A DNA stretch of 64,000 nucleotides from Diaporthe sp. PMI_573 (Eukaryota; Ascomycota; Sordariomycetes; Diaporthales; Diaporthaceae). The notes beneath the pieces are model-generated. The model had not been told where the DNA came from. It did not search any database and saw only the letters and a list, made by a program, of their open reading frames with translations. Location of the stretch: contig JAJTUP010000112.1 of the NCBI GenBank assembly GCA_021399435.1, positions 109,344 through 173,343 on the forward strand, given 5' to 3'. Of this stretch, positions 60,629-64,000 are shown piece by piece. Within the stretch, counting starts at the first letter, position 1; every line of letters begins with the position of its first letter. The position numbers and the translations under genes were made by a program.

Positions 60629-60676
60629 AAGTCTAGGGTAACTCCCTACGTGAAGTCTAGGGTAACCCCTTACGTG
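60629..60676. repeat. 24-bp tandem duplication with C/T differences only
   Basis: Two adjacent copies, 60629-60652 and 60653-60676, share 22 of 24 positions (both begin AAGTCTAGGGTAAC and end TACGTG). The two differences are both C/T transitions, as expected of RIP. Confidence 0.85.
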
Positions 60677-61329
60677 CAGCGCCCACATAAGCGTTCCGTT
60701 TAACAAGTGTGGCTATAATACCAGTCTAAAGTAGATGATTTTTAGTAGAAAAATTAGCTTTCTGTAATAATTACACCAAACCTTTATAGGGTTTAGTAGG
60801 TAACCTATAGGGTTTATATTAGCAGTATGGCGTAAAGATAACTCTTGACCTTCCAGTATATAAGACACTATTTGTTTCGCGGTAGTATAATTACTAGCTG
60901 TAAGGCTATCTAATAGTTAGGCTAAATACTTAGATTAATGACTAAAGAGTCTGTTCTATAAAAGCTATCTATTATAATAATAACTATGTCCTTATATATT
61001 CTAACTCTTTAGTAGCTTAATAAAATCGCCATTAATTTTGTCAACCCTTAATTAATATTATAGAACAGGTAACGTTGACACCTAAATATAAGCTCTGTGG
61101 AGTAGCTGCCAAGAGCAGCATATTGCTTTTAGTGGTTATTTCTAGTGTAGCGGCTATTTCGTTCAACAAATATTACTTAATAGAATTAACATCAATCCTA
61201 TTAATTTGTTCTAAAAATAAATCCTTAACCCTAACCCTGGTCTTGGCGTAATCTTATAATTCTGCCAACTAGTGCCGCGGGGCTAGCATTTATAATGTCT
61301 GGTTTAATTTGTCTGTACTAATATATTAA

Positions 61330-62090
61330 TTTATAATACTATCTCTCTCCTTATGCCCTTGTCCTTAAAGATTTATTTTATAAGCTTCTGTATATTATCT
61401 ATATATTAGTGCGTACTTTTTTAATTTATTATATCTAGTAAAGTTATTAAATCTTATATTATAAATTTTTTTTTAGATCTAAGTAAAAGACTATTTTGTT
61501 ATCTACTATTACTTTCTATAGTACTGCCATCTTAATGCCCTGCTTTTATTACAAGAAATATAATCTAGATAAGGACTATTTAGTTACTAACTTAAAGTCT
61601 TTCCGCTATTTAATTTATATTTGGCTTAACTTGTTAAACTATAATGAATAAAGGTTGCCTTTTAATTAATTAAACAAGATTACTATAAAGTATTGCTACT
61701 TAAAGGAGGAGTTAGAGACTATTAAAGAAAAGACTTAGTTACTAAACACAAGAATACTTTAATTATAAAAGTAAAAGTAGATATAGTACAAAAAGATAAT
61801 ATATATAGTATATTAAGGCATTAATAATATAAAAAAGTTAAAGTATATAGAAAATAAGGAGGTTAAGGCTAAGTATAAGTGTATTGTCGAGTAATCTGCT
61901 AGAGTTATTTATAATAGCTTGCCTAGTTTTAAGGAAATAGAGGTCTAAAAGTTATAGCTTTATATTAATAGCAATATTGGTATCTTTAACTAAAGTTTTA
62001 TAGTAGGCAAAGATATAAATTTATCAAAAATTCTTAGCATACCTATATTTAGTAATAAAGAAAATATACCTAAAGATAGTTTATTTAGTT
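61330..62090 (+). pseudogene. repeat copy A with dead reading-frame remnant
   Basis: This segment and 62990-63830 align as direct copies; both begin with a TCCT(T)AAAGATTTATTT(T)ATAAG word (61361 and 63029). In copy A one plus-strand frame shows long stretches of plausible coding sequence (YYKKYNLDKDYLVTNLKSFR, LYINSNIGIFN, SFIVGKDINLS) interrupted by many TAA and TAG codons where RIP would turn CAA, CAG and CGA codons into stops. The encoded protein is not recognised; a transposon-borne gene is likely. It is non-functional as it stands. Confidence 0.55.
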
Positions 62091-62656
62091 CTTAACCTTA
62101 CTATACTAGTATATTCTATTATTTTTTATTAAGAATGGCTTACTAGACTCTTTTACTTTTATAGCTTAGCTAATAAAGTTTTCTACTTCTAGTAAAAACA
62201 TTTAGGTTTAAGTCCTGGCAGTAGCTTAGTCTAGTAAGTTATTTCCTTTTTATTATTTTAAAGGAAATATATCTATAAACAGCTTGTCTAGTCTAGAAGA
62301 TTTTATATATATAGATTAGGTAGTTATTATTAAAGATAGGCTTATTATTCTTAAAAGCTACCGGTTTTATAATCTAATAGTTAGAATTTTAGCAATAATA
62401 TTAAAGGCTTAAGTTTAACTCTTAGTAAGATTTTACTTTTTAACATAACAAGTCTTTTTTATATTAAGCCAAATTTTTATAACAAGCACTAGCTAGTATA
62501 ATAATATAGGTTTCCTAGGTCCTCTAAACCAAGAAATCGGGTTTATATCTAAGATACATAACAAGACAGTTAATTAAATAATAAAGTTTCTAATAATAAT
62601 TATAAACTAATGAAAGCTATTTAGGGTGAATACTTAAATTAACTACTAAAAAGCTA

Positions 62657-62735
62657 TTCTATCTTAATGCTATCTACTAGTAATAAGCGTGTTCTATCTT
62701 AATGCTATCTACTAGTAATAAGCGTGTTCTATATA
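62657..62735. repeat. 35-bp tandem duplication
   Basis: The unit starting TTCTATCTTAATGCTATC occupies 62657-62691 and is repeated exactly at 62692-62726, followed by a partial third copy. Exact identity means the duplication arose after the surrounding mutation, or that tandem units this short escaped it. Confidence 0.9.
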
Positions 62736-62989
62736 GTCTATCTCTTTAGGCTAGCTTACTTAGCTTACTACTAGATTACTAGTAATCTAGGTAATCTAGA
62801 ATAATTTATAGTATTAGCTTACTAGGGCTTACTACCAAGGCCTGGTAATCTTAGTAATTCTATTTATATAAGGGATCCTCTTAGTTACATACTATCAGGG
62901 CTATGCCTACTGTACCTTTTATCTAACCTATTCTATTAGCTAAGTAGAATTATTTTAAATTAGAACTAACTATTAGTCCTATTTCTATC

Positions 62990-63830
62990 AGGGTTATAAT
63001 ATTATTTCCCTCCTTTATACTTTTTTGTTCCTAAAGATTTATTTATAAGTTTTTCTCTCTATTATATTTTTATATATTTCTATTTTTTCCCTTATATTCT
63101 AACTATACTAATAATATATTAGGGCGTATTTCTAAATCTTATCCTTTATACAAGACTAAGTAATATTAAGTGCTTGCTTTGTTAATTAAGGAGACTAGTT
63201 TTAAAACTATATCTTGTTTTTTTTATAAATTAAAAAAGTAGTTATATAAGATAGCCAAGGGCTATTTTTATTATATAGCCTATATTTAGAGAAGTTGTTT
63301 TTATAATAATACTAGCTTATCTTTAAACTCTAATTTATTTCCTTTAGGCTCTTATATTAATTTTTTTTTAGCTAACTTACTGCTAGTTTAGCACTTTATA
63401 GATAAGAAACAGTATATTAAATATAAAAAGAAAGTAATAAAAAGCAAGCTTTAGTTAGCCTAAAAGTAGCTTTATACTATATAAAAGACTTTGCTAAATT
63501 AAGAATATAAAATAAATAAGCGTCTAGCTTATTTAGGCTAATTAAAGTAATAGTATTAAAAGGTATCTTTTTAAGATTATAAAATAATTTATTATAGTTT
63601 TTAATTATTAGATAAGCTAAAGGCTATAAAATAAATAAAAAAGAGGGAGCTTAATTACTTTTTAGCTAAAGCTTCTAAGCCTACCTTATATTTATAATCT
63701 AGCAAGGCTTTTAGTATTATAAACTAGAGTTTTATAATAAAAGGAGCTAATATAAATTTTTCTTTATAGTTATTTAGTAACTTTAGAGTATCTACTAATA
63801 ATTTACTAGATTTTTAAAAGATTTCTAAAT
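62990..63830 (+). pseudogene. repeat copy B with dead reading-frame remnant
   Basis: Direct, diverged partner of copy A at a spacing of about 1.67-1.73 kb. Its frame remnant ends with a comparable block (SIINWSFIIKGANINFSL, against the SFIVGKDINLS block in copy A) and carries many in-frame TAA and TAG. A TATA-like TATATAAGG at about 62865 lies shortly upstream, so a promoter or terminal-repeat region may precede it. Function and family are not recognised. Confidence 0.5.
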
Positions 63831-64000
63831 ATTATCTTTATTATTATAGCCTTTCTATTTAACTAGGTATTTAGTATTAATATTATATATTCTAGAATTT
63901 AAAATCTTTTTAACTTTTTATTCTTTTTTATTACTCTTAAATTTAATCTATATTTTAAGTTATATATTAGCTAGTACTAGTTTTAAAAGTAATATATAAA

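Larger units (their letters stand above)
59771..64000. repeat. AT-rich block of RIP-like degraded repeats
   Basis: At about 59.77 kb the composition changes abruptly to A+T, with TpA dinucleotides dominating and CpG nearly absent, and this continues to the window edge. There are no frames of gene length and stops are dense in all frames. Repeated copies inside the block that differ largely by C/T or G/A point to repeat-induced point mutation, a genome defence of filamentous ascomycetes. Two short stretches keep normal composition (about 60180-60410 and 60555-60690). The block could border a subtelomere, a centromere or a transposon cluster. Confidence 0.8.

Overview
The window is nuclear DNA from a filamentous ascomycete, most likely a Sordariomycete. 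The reasons are short (mostly 50-180 bp) GT-AG introns with CTRAY-like branch sites, GC-rich coding sequence, pyrimidine-rich 5' leaders, fungus-specific protein families, and an AT-rich block at the right end that looks like repeats degraded by RIP (repeat-induced point mutation, C to T).

Nine protein genes can be modelled exon by exon with consistent splice phases. From left to right: an ASH1-type SET-domain histone H3K36 methyltransferase (+, 2248-5202); the palmitoyltransferase PFA5 (+, 12569-13945), tail to tail with a microsomal cytochrome P450 (-, 14131-15987); the translesion DNA polymerase eta, RAD30 (+, 20977-23493); the fungal protein annotated RfeG (+, 26928-28174); an importin-7/8 type karyopherin, NMD5/SXM1-like (+, 31734-35588); the IMP-specific 5'-nucleotidase ISN1 (+, 36457-38382); a coiled-coil protein of unknown function (-, 39261-40997); and a SAT4/HAL4-type protein kinase (+, 53191-55529). 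These are mainly conserved housekeeping genes covering chromatin, lipid modification, DNA damage tolerance, nuclear import, nucleotide turnover and ion homeostasis. Nothing suggests an operon-like unit or a metabolite gene cluster; the P450 has no biosynthetic neighbours here.

Gene density is low. Long stretches (5.2-7.7, 8.1-12.6, 18.2-21, 23.5-26.9, 28.2-31.7, 41-53 and 55.5-59.8 kb) hold no recognisable gene, only hexamer-type simple repeats, homopolymer runs and pyrimidine-rich leaders. Two tiny minus-strand genes were found in these deserts by reading frames directly (about 7684-8144 and 17852-18244). Both encode a small Cys-rich domain with the shared pattern W-x-C-C-x-C ... C-x(2-4)-C-G-x-x-R-C-x-x-C. 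They are the best candidates here for something poorly described.

From about 59.77 kb to the right edge the sequence becomes very AT-rich and TpA-rich and loses coding capacity. It contains two diverged direct copies of one repeat (about 61.33-62.09 and 62.99-63.83 kb) with remnants of the same reading frame, a 35-bp tandem duplication, a 24-bp tandem duplication whose copies differ only by C/T transitions, and a small island that escaped mutation. It is a dead-repeat block, perhaps the edge of a subtelomeric or centromeric AT isochore. No rRNA, tRNA or CRISPR feature could be supported.
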